Below, one piece after another: positions 1 to 8,465 of a stretch of DNA of 32,384 nt (the first letter of the stretch is position 1; the number at the start of each line of letters is the position of its first letter). The notes under the pieces are model-generated. The model had not been told where the DNA came from, did not search any database, and saw nothing but the letters and a program-made list of their open reading frames with translations. Position numbers and translations under genes: made by a program. The DNA lies in assembly GCA_001443485.1 (NCBI GenBank), contig LDXQ01000026.1, forward strand, positions 1-32,384, given 5' to 3'. The DNA is from Candidatus Sysuimicrobiota bacterium CSP1-3. Lineage in GTDB: Bacteria; Sysuimicrobiota; Sysuimicrobiia; Sysuimicrobiales; Humicultoraceae.

Positions 1-92
1 GGGAGGAGGCCCGCGCAGGCCGGGGAAACTATGGGGTGTCTCTCTTTCATCGGCTCACCGGCATCATAGGAGAAAGGGAAGGGAGGGCAGAG

Positions 93-1397
93 ATGCTGTT
101 ACGGATTGCTGCGGCGGTCCTGGGCATAGTGCTGCTCGTGAGTGTCGGTGCAGCGTACACGGCCCCGGCACAGGAGATCGTGTTCACCTCCAACCAGTTC
201 ACCCCGGTGGAGGAGCAGGAGTGGGCACGCAACGCCTTGCTGGCGAAGTTCACGCAAGAGACTAATATCGGGGTGCGGTTCATCACCGAGCCCGAGGGCC
301 CCTACGTGGATCGGTTGGTCGCGGAGGCCAAAGCCGGCCGCGGGACGATCGACGTCACCGGCACGCTGCACGGCATCTTCCCGATCTTCCTGGCGGAGAA
401 TGCCGTTCGCGACATGAAGGCGGTGCAGAGCGCCCTGGACGCGCGCAAGGACCGCACATTCTTCAAGGACCTGCTGGCCGTCTCGAAGTTCGGCGACGTC
501 CAGGCGTTCGTCCCCTGGATGCAGGCGACCTACCTGATCGTGGCGCAGCGCAGCGCCCTGCAGTACTTCCCGCGGGGCCGCGACCCGATGCGCATGACCT
601 ATGAGGACCTGCTGGACTGGGGTGAAAACATCAAGCAGGCGACGGGGCAGCGCCGTGTCGGCTTCCCGGTCGGTCCGCGCGGCCTGTACGGGCGCTTCCT
701 CCACGGCTATATCTACCCGTCGTGGACCGGTTCCCAGGTGAAAGCGTTCAAGTCCGCGCAGGCCGTGGAGATGTGGAGCTACCTCCGCCGCCTCTGGGGG
801 GTGACCCACCCGTCCTCCTTTACCTACGAGTTCATGTCCGAGCCGCTCCTGCGCGGCGAGGTCATCGTGGCCTGGGACCACGTGGCCCGGATTCTGCCGG
901 CGCTGCGCCAGCGGCCCAACGACTTCATCGTCCTGCCGTCCCCCGCGGGACCGAGGGGGAGGTCATTTATCGCCGTGGTGGTGGGGCTGGCCCTCCCGCG
1001 CACGGCGCCCAACCCCGAGTTGGGGACCAGGCTGATCGAATACCTGACGCGTCCTGCGACGCAGGTGGTCACCTTGCAGGGTGTAGGCTTCTTCCCGGTC
1101 TCTCCCGAGGCCGGCAGGGAGGTCCCCACCGGCGGTCTGAAGGTGATGGCAGACGGCGTCGGTGCCCAGGCTGGGGCGTCGGACGCACGCACCGCCCTAC
1201 TGCCGATCGGCCTGGGCGCCCGCACCGGCGAGTTCGTGCCCCTCTACGTCGACACGTTTACGCTGATCGCCATCCAGGGGCGGGACATCCGCCAGGTGCT
1301 TAATGCGCAGGCGGCTAAGCTCGAGGAGCTGTACCGGGCGATGAACGCGGCGTGCCCGCCGCCCGACCCGGCGATCCGGCCGTGTAAGCCCGACTGA
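93..1397 (+). CDS. ABC transporter extracellular solute-binding protein (family 1, sugar type)
   Basis: Periplasmic or lipid-free extracellular binding protein that captures the solute for the permease pair encoded next. The ATG at 93 is preferred over an upstream in-frame GTG at 36 because GGGAGGG lies just before it and the protein then opens with a classical signal peptide (MLLRIAAAVLGIVLLV, then an Ala-rich cleavage region ending near TAPAQE). The mature part reads like a family-1 solute-binding protein of about 434 residues: an N-terminal beta-strand (EIVFTSNQFTP), a conserved VPWMQATYLIVAQRS segment and a GEVIVAWDHV segment. A lipobox Cys is not seen. The C-terminal tail carries two cysteines (ACPPPDPAIRPCKPD), which is unusual and might form a disulfide. 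It leads a cluster with two MalF/MalG-type permeases, an ATPase and a GH63 hydrolase, so the ligand is probably a small glycoside; this is inference. Confidence 0.88.
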   Translation: MLLRIAAAVLGIVLLVSVGAAYTAPAQEIVFTSNQFTPVEEQEWARNALLAKFTQETNIGVRFITEPEGPYVDRLVAEAKAGRGTIDVTGTLHGIFPIFLAENAVRDMKAVQSALDARKDRTFFKDLLAVSKFGDVQAFVPWMQATYLIVAQRSALQYFPRGRDPMRMTYEDLLDWGENIKQATGQRRVGFPVGPRGLYGRFLHGYIYPSWTGSQVKAFKSAQAVEMWSYLRRLWGVTHPSSFTYEFMSEPLLRGEVIVAWDHVARILPALRQRPNDFIVLPSPAGPRGRSFIAVVVGLALPRTAPNPELGTRLIEYLTRPATQVVTLQGVGFFPVSPEAGREVPTGGLKVMADGVGAQAGASDARTALLPIGLGARTGEFVPLYVDTFTLIAIQGRDIRQVLNAQAAKLEELYRAMNAACPPPDPAIRPCKPD

Positions 1398-1406
1398 CGT
1401 GCAGGA

Positions 1407-1463
1407 GGCTGGGGGCGTCCCTGCGCTTTCGGAACGACACGACGCGTCGGGACGCCCCCGGCC
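1407..1463 (+). promoter_or_regulatory. Strong GC-rich hairpin between binding-protein and permease genes
   Basis: An 11-bp perfect inverted repeat (GGGGGCGTCCC at 1411-1421, GGGACGCCCCC at 1449-1459) extends outward with one G-U pair to a 15-bp stem (1407-1421 with 1449-1463) around a 27-nt loop. There is no T-tract, so it is not a typical intrinsic terminator. It lies ten bases after the binding-protein stop, where such hairpins in ABC operons commonly protect the upstream mRNA and make binding protein outnumber permease. That role is inferred. Confidence 0.6.
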
Positions 1464-1486
1464 CCCCACCCGCTACCCAACAGCAC

Positions 1487-2383
1487 ATGGTTGTTGCCGA
1501 CGCTGAGTTGCCGCAGGTCGCGCCGCGGGGGCGCGTCGATTGGACGCCGTACCTGCTCGTCCTCCCGACGCTCGCCTTCCTGGGCGTGTTTTTCGTCTAT
1601 CCGATGGCCCAGGCGATCTGGCTCAGTCTCACCGACCAGCAGAGCGGCGCCCTGTCGCTGACCAATTTCCGGCGGATGGGCGGCGACCTCTACTTCATCC
1701 CGGCGATCCGGTACTCGATTCTCATTATGGCCATCGCCGTGCCGCTGCAGGTCGCGCTCGGTCTGGTCATCGCGCTGCTGGTCAACTCGCGGTTCCGCGG
1801 GCACTCGGCCTTTCTGTATCTGACGGCCATCCCGATCGGCATCTCCGATCTGGCAGCTGGTCTGATCTGGCTGTCCATCTTCACCGAGCGCGGCTACTTG
1901 AACGCCTTCCTCGACGCCGCGGGCCTGGCGGCGCAGCCAATCACCTTCCTCACCTACGAGCACACCTCCTGGCTGATCGGGGCGATCGTCGTCACCGAGG
2001 TCTGGCGGGCCACGGCGATCGTGATGCTGATCCTCCTGTCCGGCCTGCAGTTAATTGCCAAGGATTACCACGACACCGCCAGCATCTTCGGGGCCGGCCG
2101 GTGGCAGACGCTGCGGCACGTCACGCTGCCGCTGCTGCGGCCTAGCCTGCAGACGGCGCTGATCATCCGCACGATTCTGGCGTTCCAGCTGTTCGCCACC
2201 GTCGTCGCCCTGGCGGGGCGGCAGATCCCCGTTCTGGCCGGGGAGGCCTACTTCTGGTACAGCCTCTACCGAAGCCCGAATGTGGCCAGCGCCTACGCCG
2301 CCCTGATCCTGGTGCTGTCCGCCGCCATCACCTTCGGCTACCTGCGGCTGTTACGACAGCGGGAACTGGAGATGACAGCGTGA
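1487..2383 (+). CDS. ABC sugar transporter permease (MalF/UgpA type)
   Basis: Inner-membrane permease of a carbohydrate ABC importer, 298 residues. The first membrane segment is YLLVLPTLAFLGVFFVYPMA, a typical beginning for this family; about six hydrophobic segments follow. The cytoplasmic EAA-type coupling loop is visible as DTASIFGAGRWQTLRHVTLP (about residues 199-218), which contacts the ATPase. The start ATG has no good Shine-Dalgarno and follows a large hairpin, so translation may be weak relative to the binding protein. The stop overlaps the next permease gene (GTGA), implying translational coupling and a heterodimer with it. Confidence 0.9.
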   Translation: MVVADAELPQVAPRGRVDWTPYLLVLPTLAFLGVFFVYPMAQAIWLSLTDQQSGALSLTNFRRMGGDLYFIPAIRYSILIMAIAVPLQVALGLVIALLVNSRFRGHSAFLYLTAIPIGISDLAAGLIWLSIFTERGYLNAFLDAAGLAAQPITFLTYEHTSWLIGAIVVTEVWRATAIVMLILLSGLQLIAKDYHDTASIFGAGRWQTLRHVTLPLLRPSLQTALIIRTILAFQLFATVVALAGRQIPVLAGEAYFWYSLYRSPNVASAYAALILVLSAAITFGYLRLLRQRELEMTA

Positions 2384-3189
2384 CGCTGCGGCGGCTCGGC
2401 ATCTACAGCGCGGTCGTCGTCATCAGCGCCTGGGTGGCGCTCCCGCTGGTGCTGATCACCCTGGCGGCGTTCAGTCCGCGGGAGATCCTCTACGCGTGGC
2501 CGCGGCGGATCTGGCCGGAGCGGTTCACCCTGGATACCATGCTGTTCTTCGTTCGCTCTGCGGGGGTGTTGCAGTCGGTCGTGAACAGCTTGATCGTCGC
2601 CGTGCTGACAATCGTGCTCGCCTTCCTGATCTCCGCGCCCACGGGCTACGCCTTGGCCCGCTATCGGTTTCGCGGTCGGGATGCGGTGCAGCTGGCCATT
2701 CTCGCGACGAAGATGTTTCCGGCGACGGTGCTCTCGATCCCGCTGGCCGTGGCGTTTATCCGGTGGGGGCTCTATGATCGGCTGATCGGCGTGGCCATCG
2801 TGCACGCCACGCTGAGCATCCCCTTCGTCACGGTGATCGTGAGCAGCGTCTTCGTCGGGATCTCCTATGAACTCGAAGAAGCGGCGATGACGCTGGGGAG
2901 CAGCCGGCTGCAGGCCTTTCTCCGCGTGACCATCCCCATGGCCCTTCCCGGGCTGGCCGCCGCGGCGATCTTCACCTTCGTCCTGTCCTGGAACGAGGTC
3001 TTCGCGGCCACGATCCTCACGCTGAACAACCGCACGCTGCCGGCGCTGATCATTAACTCCGTGGTCGCCGCCGGGGCGCCGCTGCACTACCGCTTCGCCG
3101 GCGGCTTCTTCATGGTGCTGCCGGCCCTGATCATTATCCTGCTGATTCGCCGCTACCTGCTCACGCTGTGGGGCGTGACCGTGCGCTAG
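2380..3189 (+). CDS. ABC sugar transporter permease (MalG/UgpE type)
   Basis: Second permease of the importer, 269 residues, starting at a GTG that overlaps the stop of the preceding permease gene. The N-terminal membrane segment (SAVVVISAWVALPLVLITLAAF) and the conserved phrase FSPREILYAWPRRIWPERFTL are typical of the MalG branch. The EAA loop is clear: EEAAMTLGSSRLQAFLRVTI then PMALPG (about residues 166-191). The C-terminal segment contains a conserved SWNEVFAATIL stretch. It should form the translocation pore with the MalF-type partner and be energised by the ATPase encoded 15 bp downstream. Confidence 0.9.
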   Translation: MTLRRLGIYSAVVVISAWVALPLVLITLAAFSPREILYAWPRRIWPERFTLDTMLFFVRSAGVLQSVVNSLIVAVLTIVLAFLISAPTGYALARYRFRGRDAVQLAILATKMFPATVLSIPLAVAFIRWGLYDRLIGVAIVHATLSIPFVTVIVSSVFVGISYELEEAAMTLGSSRLQAFLRVTIPMALPGLAAAAIFTFVLSWNEVFAATILTLNNRTLPALIINSVVAAGAPLHYRFAGGFFMVLPALIIILLIRRYLLTLWGVTVR

Positions 3190-3204
3190 GAGGCGGGTGT
3201 CCCG

Positions 3205-4293
3205 ATGGCCGAGATCACCCTGCAGCACCTCCGGAAAACCTACGGCAAGGTCGTGGCCATCAAGGATCTCTCGCTGGACATCAAGGACGGCGAGTTCCTG
3301 GTGCTGCTGGGGCCGTCGGGATGCGGCAAGACGACGACGCTGCGCGCCCTCGCCGGGTTGGAGATGCTGGACCGCGGCCGAGTCATCATCGGCGGGCACG
3401 ACGTCACCGCCCTGCCGCCGGGGAAGCGCGGCATCGCCATGGTCTTCCAGTCATACGCGGTCTTCCCGCATATGCGCGTCTACGACAATATCGTCTTCGG
3501 CCTGCGGATGCGGGGCGTTTCGCCCGGCGAGCAGCGGAAACGCGCCGAGGAGGGGGCGGAACTGCTGCAGATCGCCAGCCTGTTTGACCGCTATCCCGCG
3601 CAGCTCTCCGGCGGACAGCGGCAGCGCGTCGCCGTGGCGCGCGCCATCGTCATGCAGCCGGATGTGCTGCTGATGGACGAGCCTCTCTCCAACCTGGACG
3701 CGCTGCTCCGGCTGCACATGCGGGCCGAGCTGAAACGGATCCACCGCGAAGTGCGCTCGACGACGGTTTACGTCACCCACGACCAGGTGGAGGCGCTCAG
3801 CCTGGGCGACCGCATCGCGGTGATGCTGGAGGGGGAGATCGTCCAGTGCGACACGCCGGCGCGCATCTACAACGCTCCGGCGAACCGGTTCGTCGGCAGC
3901 TTCATCGGCAGTCCGCCGATGAACTTCCTGAGCGGCACGCTGCGGACGGTCGACGGCCGGCTGACGATCGAGCGGGACGGCGCTCGGATTCCCCTGCCGC
4001 CCGCCCGGAAGGTGACAGCGGCGCCCGCCGACGGCACTGTGTTGGTCGGGATCCGGCCGGAGCACATCGAGGTGACCGCCGCCCCCGCGCCGGAAGCGCT
4101 CCCGGGGCGCGTCGTGGTGCTGGAACCGATCGGCGCGCAGCAGCTCCTGACGGTGCGCGTGGGGGATGACATCGTCAAGGTCTCCACGCCGCCGGAATTT
4201 CAGGCCGATGCCGGTCAACAGATCTGGCTGCGGTTCAACCCGGACCGCATCCGGCTGATGGACGCGCAAACCGGCGCGGCGATTCTGTCGTAG
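3205..4293 (+). CDS. ABC transporter ATP-binding protein (MalK/UgpC type)
   Basis: ATPase subunit that drives the sugar-type importer, 362 residues. Visible motifs are Walker A GPSGCGKT (36-43), Q-loop VFQSYAVFP (80-88), signature LSGGQRQRVA (from 134), Walker B VLLMDEP (about 154-160) and the H-loop VTHDQ. The C-terminal third is a TOBE/OB regulatory domain (VGIRPEHIEV), typical of the MalK/UgpC/MsmK group, whose members are sometimes shared between several sugar importers. A good AGGAGG at 3188-3193 precedes the ATG. It sits 15 bp after the MalG-type gene and 6 bp before the GH63 gene, so it is part of one transcription unit. Confidence 0.93.
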   Translation: MAEITLQHLRKTYGKVVAIKDLSLDIKDGEFLVLLGPSGCGKTTTLRALAGLEMLDRGRVIIGGHDVTALPPGKRGIAMVFQSYAVFPHMRVYDNIVFGLRMRGVSPGEQRKRAEEGAELLQIASLFDRYPAQLSGGQRQRVAVARAIVMQPDVLLMDEPLSNLDALLRLHMRAELKRIHREVRSTTVYVTHDQVEALSLGDRIAVMLEGEIVQCDTPARIYNAPANRFVGSFIGSPPMNFLSGTLRTVDGRLTIERDGARIPLPPARKVTAAPADGTVLVGIRPEHIEVTAAPAPEALPGRVVVLEPIGAQQLLTVRVGDDIVKVSTPPEFQADAGQQIWLRFNPDRIRLMDAQTGAAILS

Positions 4294-4299
4294 ATCCCC

Positions 4300-5604
4300 G
4301 TGCGCACCGACCAGGAGCTGGCAGTCCAGGCCGAGCGTGTGCTCCGGGGCAACGACCTGGGCGAGTACACCAAGCCAAGTCCCCATCTCTACCCCCACCA
4401 GTGGAACTGGGATAGCGCCTTCATTGCCATCGGCTGGGCGCACATCGACTGGTCCCGGGCCGTGCGCGAGGTGGACGCCCTCCTCGCGGCGCAGTGGACC
4501 AACGGCATGTTGCCGCACATCCGCTACAATCCGCAGGTGACGGATTACGCCCCTGGGCCGGAGTGGTGGCCGGACGTCCCGGTGCGCCGCCCCGCAGAGC
4601 GTACCAGCGGGATTTCTCAGCCGCCGGTGCTGCCGACCGCGGTTTACCAGGTCGGACTCCTCCAGCCCGACGCGGCGCGGCGACACGCCTGGTGGGAGCG
4701 GACCTTCGACGCCCTGCGCGAGGCCGTGTTGTTCTACCCGCGCCACCGCACGACCGGCGGGTCGCCGCTGATCGTCCTCGTCCATCCCTGGGAGAGCGGT
4801 CTCGACAACAGCCCGCGCTGGGACTTTGCCACGGGCCTGGGCTACCGTCCCTCGCGACCGTACCGCCGGGTCGACACTTCCATCGTAGGAGCCGCACTCC
4901 GCCCCACGGAGCGGGACTACGATCTGTACATGTACCTGGTGGAACTCCTGGCGGCCGGGCGCTACGAGCTGCCGCCCGTTCTCGCCCGCACGCCGTTTGC
5001 GGTCTATGACGCCCTCTTTAACGCGGTGTGGTACCACGCCGCGATTGACCTCAACCACATTGCCGCGGAGCTTGGCAAGCCGCCCGTTGTGGAGGAGGCC
5101 GCCCTGCGCGCCTTCCGCGACGCGTACCTCCAGACCCTCTGGGACGCGCCGGGACAGATCGTTCGGGACTACGACCTGCGGGGACAGAAGCAGATCCCGG
5201 TGGATACGGTCGCCGGCCTCGCGGCCATCTACGGTGGGCTCGCCGACGCCGCGCCGGCCGGTGCCATGCTGACTCGCTATCGCGCGCGCAGCGCTGGCTG
5301 CATCCTCCTCCCATCCGTGCCACCCGACCAGCCGGAGTTCGAAGCGGACCGCTACTGGCGGGGGCCGGTCTGGGTGAACATCAACTGGCTGGTGGTCCGC
5401 GGGCTGGAAGAACTCGGACTCGCCGCGGAGGCCGCGGTCCTGGCGGAGGAGACGCTCGACCTAGTGCGCCGCGCGGGGTGCTTCGAGTACTTCCACGCCT
5501 ACACCGGAGAGGGTCTGGGCGGGGCCGACTTCTCCTGGACCGCGGCGCTCGTCCTCGATCTGCTGCGCCGGCCGATCCACCAACCGTCCAGCGGCGGCAG
5601 ATGA
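4300..5604 (+). CDS. GH63-type glycoside hydrolase (glucosylglycerate/mannosylglycerate hydrolase-like)
   Basis: A 434-residue cytoplasmic (alpha/alpha)6-barrel glycosidase without signal peptide. The opening stretch with PHQWNWDSAFIAIGWAHID (about residues 29-47) and AAQWTNGMLPHI resembles the compact bacterial GH63 group that includes mannosylglycerate hydrolase of Thermus and glucosylglycerate hydrolase of mycobacteria; this is by recollection, not by search. The central WESGLDNSPRWD contains a likely catalytic acid Asp, and the C-terminal EYFHAYTGEGLGG (396-408) contains candidate base glutamates, followed by SWTAALVLDLL. Translation starts at a GTG with no clear Shine-Dalgarno 6 bp after the ATPase, so it is probably coupled. 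Context suggests it hydrolyses the glycoside imported by the four preceding gene products. The exact substrate is inferred; trehalose or another small alpha-glycoside remain possible. Confidence 0.82.
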   Translation: MRTDQELAVQAERVLRGNDLGEYTKPSPHLYPHQWNWDSAFIAIGWAHIDWSRAVREVDALLAAQWTNGMLPHIRYNPQVTDYAPGPEWWPDVPVRRPAERTSGISQPPVLPTAVYQVGLLQPDAARRHAWWERTFDALREAVLFYPRHRTTGGSPLIVLVHPWESGLDNSPRWDFATGLGYRPSRPYRRVDTSIVGAALRPTERDYDLYMYLVELLAAGRYELPPVLARTPFAVYDALFNAVWYHAAIDLNHIAAELGKPPVVEEAALRAFRDAYLQTLWDAPGQIVRDYDLRGQKQIPVDTVAGLAAIYGGLADAAPAGAMLTRYRARSAGCILLPSVPPDQPEFEADRYWRGPVWVNINWLVVRGLEELGLAAEAAVLAEETLDLVRRAGCFEYFHAYTGEGLGGADFSWTAALVLDLLRRPIHQPSSGGR

Positions 5605-5704
5605 TGAATCCGATCCGGCCTTCTGGGTTGTGAGCGGGATTTGGGCGGCAGCATGACAGGAAACTGAGTTCCGGGCGGCGATCGGGTAAGCGAGCGGCCC
5701 AAAC

Positions 5705-6649
5705 CTACTCGATGAAATTCCTCAGCCGCTGGGTGCGGGCGGGGCGGCGCAGCTTCTTTAGGGCCCCGGCCTCGATCTGCCGGATGCGCTCGCGGGTCAG
5801 GCCGAACTCGCGCCCCACCTCCTCCAGCGTGTGCGGGCGGCCGTCGTCCAGGCCGAAGCGGAGGCGAAGGATTTTGCGTTCGCGGGGCGGGAGAGTGTGC
5901 AGCGCCCGATCGAGTTCCTTCTTGAGCATGATGGAAGAGACGGCGGCCTCGGGCGCCAGCGCCTCCTGATCGGCGATGAAATTGCGCAGGACGGTGTCGT
6001 CCTCTTCTCCGGTGGGGGTCTCCAGGGAGACGGGCTCCTGAACGATCCGCCGCATCTCGCGCACCCGCTCGGCCGGCACGCCCATGGCCTCGGCGATTTC
6101 ACCGGTGGTGGGCTCTCGACCGAGTTCCTGGGTCAGCCGGCGCGCCTCCCGGGCCAGCCGGGTGAGCGTCCCGCCGATGTGCACGGGGAGGCGGATCGTG
6201 CGGGCCTGATCGGCGATGGAACGGGTGATGGCCTGACGGATCCACCAGGTCGCGTAGGTGCTGAACTTGAAGCCGCGGCGCCAGTCGAACTTCTCCACCG
6301 CCCGGATGAGACCGCGATTGCCCTCCTGGATCAGGTCCAGAAAGGGGAGACCGCGCCCCACGTACTTCTTGGCCACGGAGATGACCAGCCGCAGGTTGGC
6401 TTCGATGAGACGACGGCGGGCCTCCGCATCATCCCGCTCCGCCCGCTGGGCGAGCTCGACCTCCTCGCGGGCGGTCAGGCGGCGGATCTTGCCGATATCT
6501 TTCAGGTACAGGCGAACGGGATCCTCGAGCTCGACGCTCTGCCGTTCGAGCTCTTCTGCCTCGGGCGCCTCCTCCACAGTTTCAGGCAAGGGATAGAGGT
6601 CCGGCGCGGGCGGCGATCGTCGCTTCTTCTTGCCCGATGCGGTTCTCAT
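5705..6649 (-). CDS. RNA polymerase sigma-70 factor (RpoD/SigA-like)
   Basis: Group 1 or 2 sigma factor, about 314 residues, lacking a long region 1.1. Region 1.2 is [20 protein letters not shown]; region 2 includes [39 protein letters not shown] and [19 protein letters not shown]; region 3 starts at RTIRLPVH; region 4.2 is the recognition helix [20 protein letters not shown]. These match housekeeping sigma very closely, except that the tract after LPVHI is GGTLTRL instead of the usual MVE-type sequence and region 4.2 has EAGALKKL for EAKALRKL. The start is uncertain: the ATG at 6649 has no Shine-Dalgarno, and an in-frame TTG at 6682 would add 11 residues. It is convergent with the GH63 gene, with 100 bp between that shows no obvious terminator. 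Whether it is the principal sigma cannot be decided from the window. Confidence 0.93.
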   Translation of the reverse strand: MRTASGKKKRRSPPAPDLYPLPETVEEAPEAEELERQSVELEDPVRLYLKDIGKIRRLTAREEVELAQRAERDDAEARRRLIEANLRLVISVAKKYVGRGLPFLDLIQEGNRGLIRAVEKFDWRRGFKFSTYATWWIRQAITRSIADQARTIRLPVHIGGTLTRLAREARRLTQELGREPTTGEIAEAMGVPAERVREMRRIVQEPVSLETPTGEEDDTVLRNFIADQEALAPEAAVSSIMLKKELDRALHTLPPRERKILRLRFGLDDGRPHTLEEVGREFGLTRERIRQIEAGALKKLRRPARTQRLRNFIE

Positions 6650-6838
6650 CGTCAACGGGGGGTTCACGGAAAGGCTGGTCAAGCGCCCGATAGACCCCCG
6701 TCCAGCGTAAAGCTCTGCGGGTGCGGGCGAAATCAGGCGATGAGCCGATTTGCCGGCCGATAGGTTTGCGGGCCGATGGCGCCGCTGCCGCTATTCTGGA
6801 AGAATCTAAGAAGGCATCTACACGTCTAAGGAGGACCC

Positions 6839-7795
6839 ATGGAGACACGCAGGCTCGGCCGGCGTGGACCGGGTCTATCCGTGATCGGGTTCGGCGCCTG
6901 GGCCATCGGCGGCGGTGGCTATGCCTGGGGGTGGGGCGAGCAGGACGACGCTGTCTCCATCGCCGCCATCCGCCACGCCCTCAACCTGGGGATCAACTGG
7001 ATCGACACCGCCGCGGTTTACGGCCTCGGACACTCTGAGGAGATCGTGGGGCGCGCCATTCAGGGCTTGGCCGAGCGCCCGTTCATCGCGACGAAATGCG
7101 GGCAGGTCTGGGACAGCCGGGGACGCATCCGCACCAACCTGCGGCCGGTGTCCATCCGCCGCGAGATGGAAGCGTCGCTGCGGCGGCTGCTGGTGGACGT
7201 GATCGACCTCTACCAGTGCCACTGGCCCGACGCGAACACGCCGGTGGAGGAGACCTGGCAGACGATGGCGGCGCTGGTGGACGAGGGGAAGGTCCGCTAC
7301 ATCGGGGTCAGCAACTTCGACGTCCCGCTGATCCGCCGCTGCCTGGCCGTGCGGCACGTGGACTCACTGCAGCCGCCTCACTCGCTGCTGGTGCGCGGCG
7401 TTGAGGATGAGCTGCTTCCGTTCTGCGCGACACAGGGGATCGGCGTGGTCGCCTACAGTCCGATGCAGTCGGGGCTGCTCAGCGGGCGTTTCGACCCAGC
7501 CCGCCTGGGACCGGACGACTGGCGGCGGCACGATCTGGCGTACCGCCCGCCGCTGCTGGAGCAGAACCTGGCGTTCGTGGAGCGCCTGCGAGCGAATGCC
7601 GCCCGCCGCGGCAAGACGCCCGGGCAGCTGGCGATCGGCTGGGTGCTGCGCCGCCACGAAGTGACGAGCGCGATCGTGGGCGTCCGCCGCCCGGAGCAGG
7701 CGGAGGAAGACGTGGGCGGCGCCGGATGGCAGCTCTCGGATGAGGAACTGCAGGAGATCGACCGGGCGCTGGCCGAGACCGGCGCAACGGCGTAG
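6839..7795 (+). CDS. Aldo/keto reductase
   Basis: NAD(P)H-dependent oxidoreductase of the AKR family, 318 residues, cytoplasmic. The catalytic tetrad is visible as Asp56 (WIDTAAVYG), Tyr61, Lys86 (FIATKCG) and His128 (YQCHWPD). The YIGVSNFD motif and the C-terminal AIVGVRRPEQAEE cofactor-binding segment are typical. A strong AAGGAGG at 6828-6834 lies 4 nt before the ATG. It is transcribed away from the sigma gene across a 190-bp spacer in which I could not identify a convincing promoter. Its substrate is unknown; the sequence resembles the general sugar/aldehyde AKRs and shares an operon with the hydrolase that follows. Confidence 0.92.
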   Translation: METRRLGRRGPGLSVIGFGAWAIGGGGYAWGWGEQDDAVSIAAIRHALNLGINWIDTAAVYGLGHSEEIVGRAIQGLAERPFIATKCGQVWDSRGRIRTNLRPVSIRREMEASLRRLLVDVIDLYQCHWPDANTPVEETWQTMAALVDEGKVRYIGVSNFDVPLIRRCLAVRHVDSLQPPHSLLVRGVEDELLPFCATQGIGVVAYSPMQSGLLSGRFDPARLGPDDWRRHDLAYRPPLLEQNLAFVERLRANAARRGKTPGQLAIGWVLRRHEVTSAIVGVRRPEQAEEDVGGAGWQLSDEELQEIDRALAETGATA

Positions 7796-7814
7796 GCACC
7801 CGCGGAGCAAGAGA

Positions 7815-8465
7815 TTGGACGAGCGTGTCGCCCAGATTCCTGCGGGGTCGGAAACCCTGGAAGGCAATCTTTCTATTCCCGACAGGGCACGGGCAGTCAT
7901 CCTCTTCGCCCACGGCAGCGGCAGCAGCCGACACAGCCCGCGCAACCGGTTTGTCGCCCGGGTGCTCAACGACGCGGGTCTCGCCACACTGGTCACCGAC
8001 CTCCTCACCGCCGATGAGGAAGAGGTGGACGAGGTGACGCGGCACCTGCGTTTTGACATCACACTCCTGGCGCAGCGCCTGGTGGCGATCACCGACTGGT
8101 TGGCCGTACAACCCGAGGCGCAGGAGATGCGGATCGGGTATTTTGGCGCGAGCACGGGAGCGGCCGCGGCGTTGGTGGCGGCGGCGGAGCGTCCGGCGGT
8201 CGTGGGCGCCATCGTCTCACGCGGCGGACGTCCCGACCTGGCCGGTCCGGCCCTCCTGCGCGTTCGGGCCCCCACGCTCCTGATCGTCGGCGGCAGCGAC
8301 TTTCCCGTGCTGGAGTTGAACCGGCAGGCCCTGCGCGAACTGCGGGTGGAGGCGGAGTTATCGATTGTGCCGGGCGCGACGCACCTCTTCGAGGAACCTG
8401 GGGCCCTAGAAGAGGTCGCGCGGCTCTCCGCGCAATGGTTTACGCGCCACCTGGGCGGCGGCTAG
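7815..8465 (+). CDS. Dienelactone-hydrolase-like alpha/beta hydrolase
   Basis: Small alpha/beta hydrolase of about 216 residues. Start chosen at the TTG at 7815, preceded by GGAG at 7804-7807; an upstream frame opening at 7740 would run back into the reductase gene and is rejected. The fold is shown by strand-turn AVILFAHGSGSSRHSPRN (oxyanion region), the nucleophile elbow GYFGASTGAA with Ser, GGSDFPVLELN with the acid Asp and GATHLFEEPGAL with the catalytic His. This set matches the dienelactone hydrolase family members that are often fused to or found beside phosphoribosyltransferases in other bacteria. No particular ester substrate can be named. Its TAG stop overlaps the TAG stop of the convergent methyltransferase gene (shared CTAG). 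Confidence 0.85.
   Translation: MDERVAQIPAGSETLEGNLSIPDRARAVILFAHGSGSSRHSPRNRFVARVLNDAGLATLVTDLLTADEEEVDEVTRHLRFDITLLAQRLVAITDWLAVQPEAQEMRIGYFGASTGAAAALVAAAERPAVVGAIVSRGGRPDLAGPALLRVRAPTLLIVGGSDFPVLELNRQALRELRVEAELSIVPGATHLFEEPGALEEVARLSAQWFTRHLGGG

Noticed and set aside
5605-5704. Terminator between the convergent GH63 and sigma genes
   Set aside because: No stable stem followed by a T-run could be found on either strand.
6766-6797. Promoter TTGCGG/TATTCT before the aldo/keto reductase
   Set aside because: The spacer is 20 bp, too long for a sigma-70 promoter, and both hexamers are imperfect.
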